A stretch of 64,000 bases of DNA, from positions 124,001 through 188,000 of the forward strand of contig NZ_JAMTCD010000005.1 in assembly GCF_025370255.1 (NCBI RefSeq), read 5' to 3'. How positions within the stretch are numbered: position 1 is the stretch's first letter; each line of letters opens with the position of its first letter. This DNA comes from Shewanella holmiensis. GTDB taxonomy: Bacteria > Pseudomonadota > Gammaproteobacteria > Enterobacterales > Shewanellaceae. The notes beneath the pieces were generated by a model. That model was not told the DNA's origin. It saw only the letters and a list, made by a program, of their open reading frames with translations, and did not search any database. The position numbers were made by a program, and so were the translations under genes. This document shows, in pieces, positions 56,055 to 64,000 of the stretch.

Positions 56055-58400
56055 ATGGATATTGATCTCAGTCAATTTAGCCAAGTTTTTTTTGAGGAAA
56101 GCTTAGAAGGACTCTCTAAAATGGAGTCTGAGCTATTGGCGATTGATATAGAAAATTTTGATCAGGAAAGTATCAATACAATATTCCGTGCTGCTCACTC
56201 CATTAAGGGCGGTAGTGCGACCTTTGGTTTTACCGAAGTAGCTAATTTTACGCATTTACTTGAAACGCTGTTAGACGAGATCCGCGAACACATCAGGCCA
56301 ATGCAACCACAGCATGTTGAAATGCTGCTGGCATCGGTCGATGTAATACGCAATATGATTGATGCTTTAATGAAAGATCAAGCCTGCAATGATCCCGCAT
56401 TTGCACCATTGATGAAGCGATTTGAACAAACCCTCGCCCAACCGTCAAATGCCAACATCAGCGTAGAAACAGACACGTTAAATGAACCACAATCATCTCC
56501 TAGTTCCACTGTGTCAGAGACAGGCCTGGATCCGGATTTAACCCTTTGGCAAATCGACTTTAGCGCCGGTGAAGATATTTTACGTTGCGGTAACGATCCC
56601 ATTTACATGTTTACTGAACTGGCAGAACTGGGACAACTAAAAGTCACCTTAAAAGATGTCGCTTACCCAGATGTTGACGAATACGAAGCTGAAATTTGTT
56701 ATCTGCAATGGCAATTATTGCTACTGACGGACACATCAATATCCCGCATTAAAGAAGTGTTTGAATGGGTAGAAAGTGAATGTGACATTCAATTTAATCA
56801 GCTTGAACGAACCCCCGAAACCGATGCCCAGTTTCTGTCGCCACTTGATGCAAAAGCACCAGAAGAAGCCAATAACCAAGATGCTGTCAAAGAAGACTCA
56901 TTCGTTATAACAGACGCCCCTGCGCCAACCCTGACAGAACCACAATCAGCCGCAGAGCCAGCCAATAGTTTTGATATGACAAGTGCCTTGGCTGAAGCAT
57001 TTGAACAACAAAATCACCCTAGCGCTCAAGCATTACCCATCGAACAAACCACTGTAAATACTGCAGATGTGCAGGCACAGATTGAAGTAAACGAGCTCCA
57101 AATAAGCAACACAACCACCTTTACCTCGACAAGTGAACAATCCAATAAATCAGTCGTCACCAAGCCTAGTTCACGCTCTACCGATATCAATCAAAGTTCA
57201 ATACGGGTCAACATAGAAAAAGTCGATCAACTGATCAATATGGTCGGTGAATTAGTCATTACTCAAGCCATGTTAGGTCAAATAGGCCAACAAGAAACTA
57301 TCAACCAAGAAACCCTTATTACGCTGCGATTAGGCTTAGAACAGTTGGCATCACACACCCGTGAATTACAAGAAAATGTAATGCAAATTAGAATGATGCC
57401 CATTTCATTTGCCTTCAATCGCTTCCCTCGGTTGGTGCACGACATTAGTTTACAACTGGGCAAGAAAGTTGATTTAGTGTTAAGCGGTGAAGAAACCGAG
57501 CTCGATAAAACCGTAATGGAAAAAATTGTCGACCCACTGGTACATCTCGTGCGCAATTCATTGGATCACGGTATAGAGCTTCCCGAAAAAAGACGCGAAC
57601 AAGGTAAACCTGAATTAGGCACAATCCAACTGAACGCATTTCACCGTGGCGGTAATATTATTATTGAAATAATTGATGATGGCAGTGGTTTGAATACAGA
57701 CAAGATTCTCAGTATTGCGCGTAAAAAAGGCTTGGTTGCTGACAACGAACACCTGAACACAGAAGAGATCCACCAGCTCATATTTAAACCCGGCTTTTCA
57801 ACTGCTGAGAATGTCTCAGGCCTTTCTGGCCGCGGTGTCGGCATGGATGTCGTTAAGCGAAACATCACCGAGCTGAATGGCGATATCAACCTAGCTTCAA
57901 CACCAGGTAAAGGCAGCCATATAACGATTCGTCTGCCATTAACCCTTGCCATTTTAGATGGCCAATTAGTGCGAGTAGGTAACCATGTCTATGTCGTGCC
58001 ACTGATGTCAATTCATGAGTCATTGCAGGTTTCAGAGCGCCAAATAAATTTCCTAGGCAAAGATCAACAAGGTCATCGCCAAGAGGTTATTCATCTCCGA
58101 GAAGAATTCATTCCCATTGTTAAAGTATTTGAGCAATTCAATCATCAGGCCGATGCCCAAAAAATTGAAAAAGGTATCGTAATGATTGTCGACTGTAACA
58201 ACAAAAAAGTCGGTTTACTGGTTGATGAACTCCTGTCGCAACAACAGGTGGTGATTAAAAATTTAGAAGTTAACTACACCAAAACACCCGGCATATCAGG
58301 GGCAACCATACTCGGTAACGGTGAAGTGGCACTGATCATAGATGTTATCAGCCTGACACATCTTTCTGGCATCGGCCATCACAAAGAACATGCGGCATAA
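56055..58400 (+). CDS. cheA: Chemotaxis histidine kinase CheA
   Basis: A 781-residue kinase. The P1 domain carries H48 in RAAHSIKGGSATFGF. A long variable region (about residues 130-390) includes a middle domain with WQIDFSAGEDILRCGNDP, unlike the short P2 of the E. coli enzyme. The dimerisation domain starts at VEKVDQLINMVGELVITQAML near 392. The ATP-binding domain has LVHLVRNSLDHGIE, DDGSGLN and GRGVGMDVVKRNI, and a CheW-like regulatory domain ends the protein. It phosphorylates CheY and CheB. Confidence 0.95.
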   Translation: MDIDLSQFSQVFFEESLEGLSKMESELLAIDIENFDQESINTIFRAAHSIKGGSATFGFTEVANFTHLLETLLDEIREHIRPMQPQHVEMLLASVDVIRNMIDALMKDQACNDPAFAPLMKRFEQTLAQPSNANISVETDTLNEPQSSPSSTVSETGLDPDLTLWQIDFSAGEDILRCGNDPIYMFTELAELGQLKVTLKDVAYPDVDEYEAEICYLQWQLLLLTDTSISRIKEVFEWVESECDIQFNQLERTPETDAQFLSPLDAKAPEEANNQDAVKEDSFVITDAPAPTLTEPQSAAEPANSFDMTSALAEAFEQQNHPSAQALPIEQTTVNTADVQAQIEVNELQISNTTTFTSTSEQSNKSVVTKPSSRSTDINQSSIRVNIEKVDQLINMVGELVITQAMLGQIGQQETINQETLITLRLGLEQLASHTRELQENVMQIRMMPISFAFNRFPRLVHDISLQLGKKVDLVLSGEETELDKTVMEKIVDPLVHLVRNSLDHGIELPEKRREQGKPELGTIQLNAFHRGGNIIIEIIDDGSGLNTDKILSIARKKGLVADNEHLNTEEIHQLIFKPGFSTAENVSGLSGRGVGMDVVKRNITELNGDINLASTPGKGSHITIRLPLTLAILDGQLVRVGNHVYVVPLMSIHESLQVSERQINFLGKDQQGHRQEVIHLREEFIPIVKVFEQFNHQADAQKIEKGIVMIVDCNNKKVGLLVDELLSQQQVVIKNLEVNYTKTPGISGATILGNGEVALIIDVISLTHLSGIGHHKEHAA

Positions 58401-58414
58401 AGGAGCGAATTAAC

Positions 58415-58951
58415 GTGGATGTTTCGCATCAGCAATCGCAAGCAACCCAGGGTGATGTTAATCAACAATACTTAACATTCATTATGGGACCTGAAGAATA
58501 TGGAGTAGAGATACTCTCAGTACAAGAAATACGCGGTTGGCAAAAAACCACTGCTATTCCCAATGCACCAGAATATGTCAAAGGGGTTATCAACTTGCGC
58601 GGCAATGTCGTGCCTATCATTGATTTGCGCCAACGTTTTGGGCTTAGTGAGCTTACCTACGGTCCAACAACCGTTGTGATTGTTGTTAAAGTTAAAATAG
58701 AAAAAAACAGTAAAGTCATTGGCATTGTGGTTGATGCGGTTTCCGATGTGATTATTGTCGACGATAAAAATTTAAGACCAACACCAGATTTTGGACTCGA
58801 CACTGACGTTAGATTTATCAAAGGACTCACTAGTCTCAGCGACAAAATGGTGATTATTTTGGATGTACACAAACTATTAGGCAATGAGGTGTTACCCAGT
58901 GCTCAGCAGCTGTCTAGCATCATAGAACAACTCGAAATACCTGCAGCCTAA
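58415..58951 (+). CDS. cheW: Chemotaxis coupling protein CheW
   Basis: A 178-residue CheW-domain protein that links the receptor to CheA. It has QYLTFIMGPEEYGVEILSVQEIRGW split over residues 18-43, IPNAPEYVKGVINLRGNVVPIIDLR near 53 and a final VIILDVHKLL. The start is GTG with aaggagcg 12-16 bases upstream. It follows cheA by 14 bases. Confidence 0.94.
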   Translation: MDVSHQQSQATQGDVNQQYLTFIMGPEEYGVEILSVQEIRGWQKTTAIPNAPEYVKGVINLRGNVVPIIDLRQRFGLSELTYGPTTVVIVVKVKIEKNSKVIGIVVDAVSDVIIVDDKNLRPTPDFGLDTDVRFIKGLTSLSDKMVIILDVHKLLGNEVLPSAQQLSSIIEQLEIPAA

Positions 58952-58995
58952 AAACATTTGGCCACGATAAGAATAAGTAAACAGAGGACGTAAAC

Positions 58996-61194
58996 ATGCC
59001 AGAAAATCAATCATCGCCAACCAGTGGCCTTCATCCTCTTGCATATGCAGCGCCGCTATTGTGTGCACTCGCATTAGCATGCAGTTTGGCAGGACTTGAT
59101 GCTTTATGGGTAAACGCATTAATGCTATTAACCTTGTTGAGCACCCTATTTGTCATATTCCGACTACAGCAAAAAAATCAACGTCTTGTAAAAGCCACCC
59201 AAGATATTGCCAGTAGTTATGACACGGATCACACCGTTAATTTAGCTGAGTTTGAGGCGCCACATTGGCCACAACTACAGTCCGCGCTAAATCAATGGCA
59301 TCAAGATACAATCAATAGCCGCTTTTACATGCAAGCATTAGATGCCTGCCAAGGTAATATCATGGTGGCAGATGAACATTACGACATCGTTTATCGTAAC
59401 GAGTCGCTGTACAAAATGTTCAAGTCAAATGAACAAGTATTACAAAAAAGCCTGACTCGTTTATCTGTCGATAAATTGGTGGGTTCAAATATGGATATCT
59501 TCCATCAGCACCCAGAACACCAACGTAAGCTGATGGATAAGCTCACCACGCCTTACTGCACCAGATTTGTGATTGAAGGGTTATCTTTTAGATTAACCGC
59601 CACGCCTTTATTTAAAGATGATCAACGTATCGGTACGGTTGTTGAGTGGTTAGACATGACCGAGCAAGTAGCGAAAACACATAAAGAACACATGCTGGCC
59701 GCTGAAAACACCCGCCTAAAACAAGCATTAGACTGTGTCAGTGCCTGTACCATGGTGGCAGATAATGATAATCGTATTATTTATACTAACGATGCACTGC
59801 AAACCATGTTTGAAGATGCAGAAGAAGATGTAAGAACGGGCCTACCTAACTTTAATGCCAAACAGCTTGTGGGCGAACACATTGACGTTTTCCATAAAAA
59901 TCCATCACATCAGCATAATGTGATTGCAGCGCTAAAAACGACCCACCGAGCCGAATTTGCAGTTGGAAGCCGAGTATTCAAATTTACCGCCAACCCTATT
60001 CAGGACGGGGAAGATAACCGTATTGGTACTGTGGTGGAGTGGGAAGACCGCACCGCTGAAGTCATGATTGAAAAAGAATTACACCAATTGCTTGGCGCTG
60101 CCAACCAAGGTGACTTAAGTCAACGATTAAGCTTAGAAGGTAAAGCCGGATTCTTCTTGTCACTATCTAAAGACCTCAACCAATTGCTCACGGTATCAGA
60201 CAATATTTTATCAGACGTAGTAAAACTGTTTGACGCTTTGGCTCAAGGCGACTTAAGCCGTCAGCTTGAAGGATCTTACTCAGGTCAGTTTAACAAACTC
60301 CAGCAAGACGCCAACACCACAGTTGATCGCCTTACTGAGGTGCTCAGTGAAATTAGTGATGCCGCCAATACAGTTACCTCCAGTGCAGAGGAAATAACCC
60401 AAGGCAACATTGATTTAAGCCAGCGTACCGAAGAGCAAGCGGCATCATTAGAAGAAACCGCTGCCAGTATGGAACAAATGACCGCTACCGTTAAGCAAAG
60501 TGAAAACAACGCCTTAATTGCCAATAACCTTGCCATTGAAGCCAATCAAAAAGCAGAACAAGGTGGTAATGTGGTTAAACAAGCGGTAGTGGCAATGGAT
60601 GCCATTACTGAGTCAAGTAAACGTATCGCTGACATTATTACCGTGATTGATGAAATTGCTTTCCAAACGAATTTATTAGCACTAAATGCCGCAGTAGAAG
60701 CCGCTAGAGCGGGTGAGCAAGGTCGTGGATTTGCTGTGGTCGCGGGTGAAGTGCGTAATTTGGCACAGCGCAGTGCTGGTGCCGCAAAAGAAATTAAAGA
60801 ATTAATCAGAGACAGCGTTAATAAAGTCACTGACGGTACTCAACTTGTTAATCAGTCTGGTGAAACACTCAAAGACATTATGCTTTCTGTAAGCAAGGTA
60901 GCAGAAATGATCGCCCATATATCGATTGCAGCAGAAGAGCAGTCATCAGGTATTTTTGAGGTGAACAAATCTATTTCTCAAATGGATCAAATGACACAAC
61001 AAAATGCGGCCTTGGTGGAAGAAATTGCCGCAGCAGGTGACACCATGACCGAGCAAGCACGTCAAATGAAGCGCAAACTGAGCTTCTTTAACACAGGTAA
61101 TGCTGAAGTCGCCTTTGAAACTCAAAGCAAACAAAAATCGAAAATTAAACATATGGCCATTCAGGTAAGTAACGAAGATTGGCAAGAGTTCTAA
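58996..61194 (+). CDS. Methyl-accepting chemotaxis protein with two PAS domains
   Basis: A 732-residue receptor. Two closely spaced hydrophobic segments (about residues 12-32 and 36-52) anchor it with almost no periplasmic loop, so sensing is probably cytoplasmic. Two PAS-like domains follow (MVADEHYDIVYRNESLYKMF near 127 and MVADNDNRIIYTNDALQTMF near 253), then HAMP-like linkers and the signalling hairpin with IDEIAFQTNLLALNAAVEAARAGEQ near 550-575. The final residues DWQEF fit the CheR-tethering pentapeptide pattern. Its ligand is unknown; similar receptors sense redox state through PAS cofactors. Confidence 0.92.
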   Translation: MPENQSSPTSGLHPLAYAAPLLCALALACSLAGLDALWVNALMLLTLLSTLFVIFRLQQKNQRLVKATQDIASSYDTDHTVNLAEFEAPHWPQLQSALNQWHQDTINSRFYMQALDACQGNIMVADEHYDIVYRNESLYKMFKSNEQVLQKSLTRLSVDKLVGSNMDIFHQHPEHQRKLMDKLTTPYCTRFVIEGLSFRLTATPLFKDDQRIGTVVEWLDMTEQVAKTHKEHMLAAENTRLKQALDCVSACTMVADNDNRIIYTNDALQTMFEDAEEDVRTGLPNFNAKQLVGEHIDVFHKNPSHQHNVIAALKTTHRAEFAVGSRVFKFTANPIQDGEDNRIGTVVEWEDRTAEVMIEKELHQLLGAANQGDLSQRLSLEGKAGFFLSLSKDLNQLLTVSDNILSDVVKLFDALAQGDLSRQLEGSYSGQFNKLQQDANTTVDRLTEVLSEISDAANTVTSSAEEITQGNIDLSQRTEEQAASLEETAASMEQMTATVKQSENNALIANNLAIEANQKAEQGGNVVKQAVVAMDAITESSKRIADIITVIDEIAFQTNLLALNAAVEAARAGEQGRGFAVVAGEVRNLAQRSAGAAKEIKELIRDSVNKVTDGTQLVNQSGETLKDIMLSVSKVAEMIAHISIAAEEQSSGIFEVNKSISQMDQMTQQNAALVEEIAAAGDTMTEQARQMKRKLSFFNTGNAEVAFETQSKQKSKIKHMAIQVSNEDWQEF

Positions 61195-61215
61195 CGGCCT
61201 AAGTTTAATCATGCG

Positions 61216-61246
61216 ATTAACCCCAAGTGTTATGCTTGAGGTTAAT
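61216..61246 (+). terminator. Hairpin between the MCP gene and cheR
   Basis: attaacc-c-caag pairs with cttg-a-ggttaat, one internal mismatch and a 7-base loop, in the 95-base gap. No T-run follows, so it may modulate rather than end transcription. Confidence 0.35.
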
Positions 61247-61289
61247 ATTGTTTACGTGACACATTCGAAATGCTTAAGGGATTACATTT

Positions 61290-62159
61290 GTGGATAAGTG
61301 GCAGCAACAAGAATTCCCAATGAGCATAGCGGATTTCGATTTTTTACGAAATTTAGCTTATTCGCAAACAGGTATTGTGCTGCCAGAACGCAAAAAGCAG
61401 ATGGTGTATTCGCGGTTATCCAGACGTGTTCGCACTTTGAGGCTGAGCACCTTCAGCCAATATTGCCACTACCTAGAAAATAACACCCAAGAGCTCCCTG
61501 AATTTATTAATGCACTCACCACAAATTTAACGGCCTTTTTTAGAGAAAAGCATCATTTTGTTCATTTAGATAAACAGATTTGCCCGCAGTGGCTGGCCGG
61601 TAAACAAAAAAGAATCCGTATTTGGTCAGCAGCGTGTTCGACAGGAGAAGAGGCTTACAGCATAGCGATGACACTGTATGGCCGAATTGATTTAAACCTA
61701 TTTGATGTAAAAATTTTGGCTACTGATTTAAACACCCAGGTACTTGAAACGGCAAAAAAAGGCATTTATTCTGCGGAAGTATTACCGACAATACCTGCTA
61801 ATTTTTCCGCAAAATACATAAAAACCTTACCCAATACTGAACAATTCTCCATCAAGCAGCGTATCAAAGATTTAGTACACTTTAAGCAGCTTAATCTACT
61901 ACAAACTTGGCCGATGTCGGGGCCTTTCGATGTCATTTTTTGCCGAAATGTGTTTATCTACTTCGATAGTGATACAAAGCAGAGAATTATTAAAAAATTT
62001 AGAGCATTATTAAATGATGGTGGTTATTTAATCATAGGTCACGCTGAAACTATCAACGATTTTGCTGCTGATTTTGAATTTGTAGGACACACAATTTACC
62101 GCGCCCGAAAGCGTAAGGTGCCATTTTCACCTTTATTTCAACAACAGGAGGCTGAATGA
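61290..62159 (+). CDS. cheR: Chemotaxis protein methyltransferase CheR
   Basis: A 289-residue enzyme that methylates glutamates of the receptor using S-adenosylmethionine. It has an N-terminal helical domain (GIVLPERKKQMVYSRLSRR near residue 30), the SAM site RIWSAACSTGEEAYSIAM near 112, and VIFCRNVFIYFD near 215. The start is taken at GTG; an ATG eleven codons later is an alternative. The stop overlaps the cheB start. Confidence 0.93.
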   Translation: MDKWQQQEFPMSIADFDFLRNLAYSQTGIVLPERKKQMVYSRLSRRVRTLRLSTFSQYCHYLENNTQELPEFINALTTNLTAFFREKHHFVHLDKQICPQWLAGKQKRIRIWSAACSTGEEAYSIAMTLYGRIDLNLFDVKILATDLNTQVLETAKKGIYSAEVLPTIPANFSAKYIKTLPNTEQFSIKQRIKDLVHFKQLNLLQTWPMSGPFDVIFCRNVFIYFDSDTKQRIIKKFRALLNDGGYLIIGHAETINDFAADFEFVGHTIYRARKRKVPFSPLFQQQEAE

Positions 62160-63187
62160 TTAAAGTACTCGTCATAGATGATTCAGCCTTCATGCGTCAG
62201 TTGCTGACCCATATGTTAGATGCTGACGACAACATTATTGTTGTAGGTGAAGCGGAAGACCCATACGAGGCCAGAGAGTTAATCAAACAACTTTCTCCCG
62301 ACGTGCTAACACTTGATGTCGAAATGCCTAAAATGGATGGTTTAGCTTTTTTACGCAACTTAATGCGCTTAAGGCCCATGCCTGTGGTGATGGTGTCATC
62401 ATTAACCCAAAAAGGCGCTGATGTTACCCTAGAGGCGTTATCTTTGGGTGCAATAGATTACGTTGCTAAGCCTAAAAACAATCATCAAAATAGCCTAGCA
62501 TTATTTCAAAATAATTTAATTTATAAAGTCTTAGCTGCTGGGCAAATCACTTTTGATGCTCCACCACCTGTTCGCCATAATCTACAACCGAATTCAGACG
62601 TTAGTCATAAATTCAAAAACCGCTTAATTGCTATTGGTGCCTCAACCGGAGGCATTGAAGCGATACAAACCCTGCTAACGCCTTTACCTGCTAACCTGCC
62701 TCCAGTAGTGATTACTCAGCACATACCACCGGTTTTCAGTACCTCGTTTGCAGTCAGGCTGAATAAAAACTGCAACCTTAATGTGATTGAGGCTAAAGGG
62801 GGTGAAAAACTTACCCCAGGCCATGTGTATATTGCCCCTGGCGACAAGCATTTAGTGATCATCCGTGATGGTGCCCATTTTAAAACAAAATTATTGAATA
62901 GCGATCCCGTTAATAGACACAAACCTTCAGTTGATGTGTTGTTTAACAGCGTGGCTGAACATGCCGCTAAAACCTCAATTGGCATAATATTAACCGGAAT
63001 GGGTAATGATGGCAGTCAGGGCTTATTGAATATGAGACAAAAAGGAGCATATACCATCGCCCAAGATCAAGCCTCATCCGTTGTTTGGGGGATGCCTGGC
63101 TCAGCAGTTGAAATTAATGCTGCAAATGAAGTTTTACCTCTTACCGATATCAGTAGTAAATTACTGACCTTACTGACAATCAATTAA
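62156..63187 (+). CDS. cheB: Protein-glutamate methylesterase CheB
   Basis: A 343-residue two-domain response regulator that demethylates receptor glutamates. The N-terminal receiver has VIDDSAFMRQ and the phospho-acceptor in TLDVEMPKMDG near residue 56. The C-terminal esterase shows the nucleophile Ser in GASTGGIEA near 164, the histidine in TQHIPP near 190 and the aspartate in GMGNDGSQGL near 286. It overlaps cheR. No cheD lies between cheR and cheB. Confidence 0.95.
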   Translation: MIKVLVIDDSAFMRQLLTHMLDADDNIIVVGEAEDPYEARELIKQLSPDVLTLDVEMPKMDGLAFLRNLMRLRPMPVVMVSSLTQKGADVTLEALSLGAIDYVAKPKNNHQNSLALFQNNLIYKVLAAGQITFDAPPPVRHNLQPNSDVSHKFKNRLIAIGASTGGIEAIQTLLTPLPANLPPVVITQHIPPVFSTSFAVRLNKNCNLNVIEAKGGEKLTPGHVYIAPGDKHLVIIRDGAHFKTKLLNSDPVNRHKPSVDVLFNSVAEHAAKTSIGIILTGMGNDGSQGLLNMRQKGAYTIAQDQASSVVWGMPGSAVEINAANEVLPLTDISSKLLTLLTIN

Positions 63188-63286
63188 CGCCGTCTTAGCA
63201 AGTTATGGCTTGAAGCCAGTTCATGGATTTGGTGCAATATTGTTCCAACCGATAATAAAACCACTTTAAAGTACAGTACCTTGCAT

Positions 63287-64000
63287 ATGTCCTTATTTAG
63301 CGCTCTCTCAAATGGTGATAAAAATCGCCAGCTAATGGCATTAGCCATTCCGATGATTTTATCCAATATTACCATTCCACTGCTTGGGTTGGTCGACACC
63401 GCCGTCATTGGCCATCTTGGTGAAGCGTATTATTTAGGCGGCGTTGCTCTTGGCAGCACCATAATCACCTTAATGGTGTGGTTGCTGGGCTTTTTACGTA
63501 TGTCGACCACAGGCCTTGTTGCTCAAGCCTATGGTGCACAAGACGATCACACTCAACAGCAGTTGTTGGTTCAAGGTGTTTGTTTAGCACTTTTACTTGC
63601 CACAGGCGCCTTGGCATTACAACAGCCCATCTTGTCCTTGGCGCTACACTTAACCGAAGCTAGCGCTCAGGTACAATATTATTGTCGCCAATATGTTGAA
63701 ATCCGTATTTGGTCACTGCCCTTTGCTCTCACAAACCTTGTTTTACTTGGCTGGCTACTGGGCAGGCAACAACCCAAAGCAGCCATGTGGCAGCTGATCA
63801 TTGCTAATATCGCCAACATTATTTTGGATGTGGTGTTTGTCATTGGTTTTCAATGGAACGTACAAGGGGCGGCGTTAGCCTCTGTCATTGCCGATATATG
63901 CGCCTTCACAGTTGCTGCAGTCATGGTCACACGCCAGCTTAAACAACAGCAGAACCATTTTGCTTGGTCACAATTGCGGCAACACCTTAAATTTGCAGGG
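63287..64000 (+). CDS. MATE-family efflux transporter (DinF-like), truncated by window edge
   Basis: The first 238 residues of a multidrug and toxin extrusion transporter that continues beyond the window. It shows LAIPMILSNITIPLLGLVDTAVIGHLG near residue 18, typical of DinF-type MATE proteins, then further membrane segments including TTGLVAQAYGAQD near 78 and AAMWQLIIANIANIILDVVFV near 165. The start at MSLFSALSNG is 100 bases after cheB. It is probably not part of the che operon. Confidence 0.88.
   Translation, partial: MSLFSALSNGDKNRQLMALAIPMILSNITIPLLGLVDTAVIGHLGEAYYLGGVALGSTIITLMVWLLGFLRMSTTGLVAQAYGAQDDHTQQQLLVQGVCLALLLATGALALQQPILSLALHLTEASAQVQYYCRQYVEIRIWSLPFALTNLVLLGWLLGRQQPKAAMWQLIIANIANIILDVVFVIGFQWNVQGAALASVIADICAFTVAAVMVTRQLKQQQNHFAWSQLRQHLKFAG

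Noticed and set aside
1-64000. CRISPR arrays, tRNA or rRNA genes
   Set aside because: No regularly spaced repeat arrays with unique spacers and no tRNA- or rRNA-like sequence were noticed on reading; the only regular arrays are coding repeats in ftsY, hsdS and the Q-rich gene.

Overview
The window looks like chromosome of a Shewanella species (Gammaproteobacteria). The strongest evidence is a tetraheme quinol dehydrogenase matching CymA, the hub of anaerobic respiration in that genus. It sits among ordinary Shewanella housekeeping blocks: dut-slmA, rph-pyrE, ftsY-ftsE-ftsX-rpoH, plsB, lexA-sulA, a cox operon and a che operon. All calls come from reading the sequence; no database search was run.

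Layout. 1-7792 is core: end of coaBC, dut, slmA, a Sel1-repeat protein, an S9 peptidase, folE, the rph-pyrE pair with an attenuator-like hairpin between them, and yicC. About 7772-33912 is an integrated genomic island in the 3' end of yicC. Its left end carries a P4-type integrase. Its right end retains a displaced copy of the yicC 3' end that still spells the same six C-terminal residues plus a stop. 33983-45950 is core: rpoH, ftsX, ftsE, ftsY (with 15 tandem 12-residue repeats), rsmD, a DUF1145-like gene, cymA, a small membrane protein, an aromatic amino acid permease, plsB, and lexA-sulA behind two SOS boxes. 46340-55145 is a cytochrome c oxidase locus (coxB with two fused cytochrome c domains, coxA, ctaG, coxC, a DUF2909-like gene, SURF1, a Sco-like protein, ctaA, ctaB, sco). 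55378-63187 is a chemotaxis operon (STAS, cheY, cheA, cheW, MCP, cheR, cheB), followed by a truncated MATE transporter gene.

The island has two halves. The left half (9.5-25.4 kb, mostly minus strand) is defensive. It holds a type I restriction locus in the order hsdM-hsdS-prrC-hsdR, as in the E. coli prr locus, where the third gene encodes an anticodon nuclease that kills the cell when restriction is inhibited. A second full-length hsdR lies directly downstream. The locus is flanked by an XRE/ImmA-IrrE plus PIN-like pair, an ankyrin-repeat protein, an IS256-family fragment and an AlpA-like regulator. The right half (25.5-33.7 kb) holds a RadC-like gene, small unknown genes, DUF2787, a single-domain tyrosine recombinase, an LRAT/NC-domain protein, a YagK/YfjJ (inovirus Gp2)-like protein and a divergent pair at the far end.

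That divergent pair is the best candidate for something undescribed. One gene encodes a protein with two winged-helix-like segments and a glutamine-rich repeat. The other encodes a 638-residue protein with a ribbon-helix-helix-like segment, a long polar linker and an IS256-type transposase catalytic fold in which two of the three DDE positions appear to be lost. Between them lie two adjacent inverted repeats built from GTTAC/GTAAC half-sites, which could be a shared operator.
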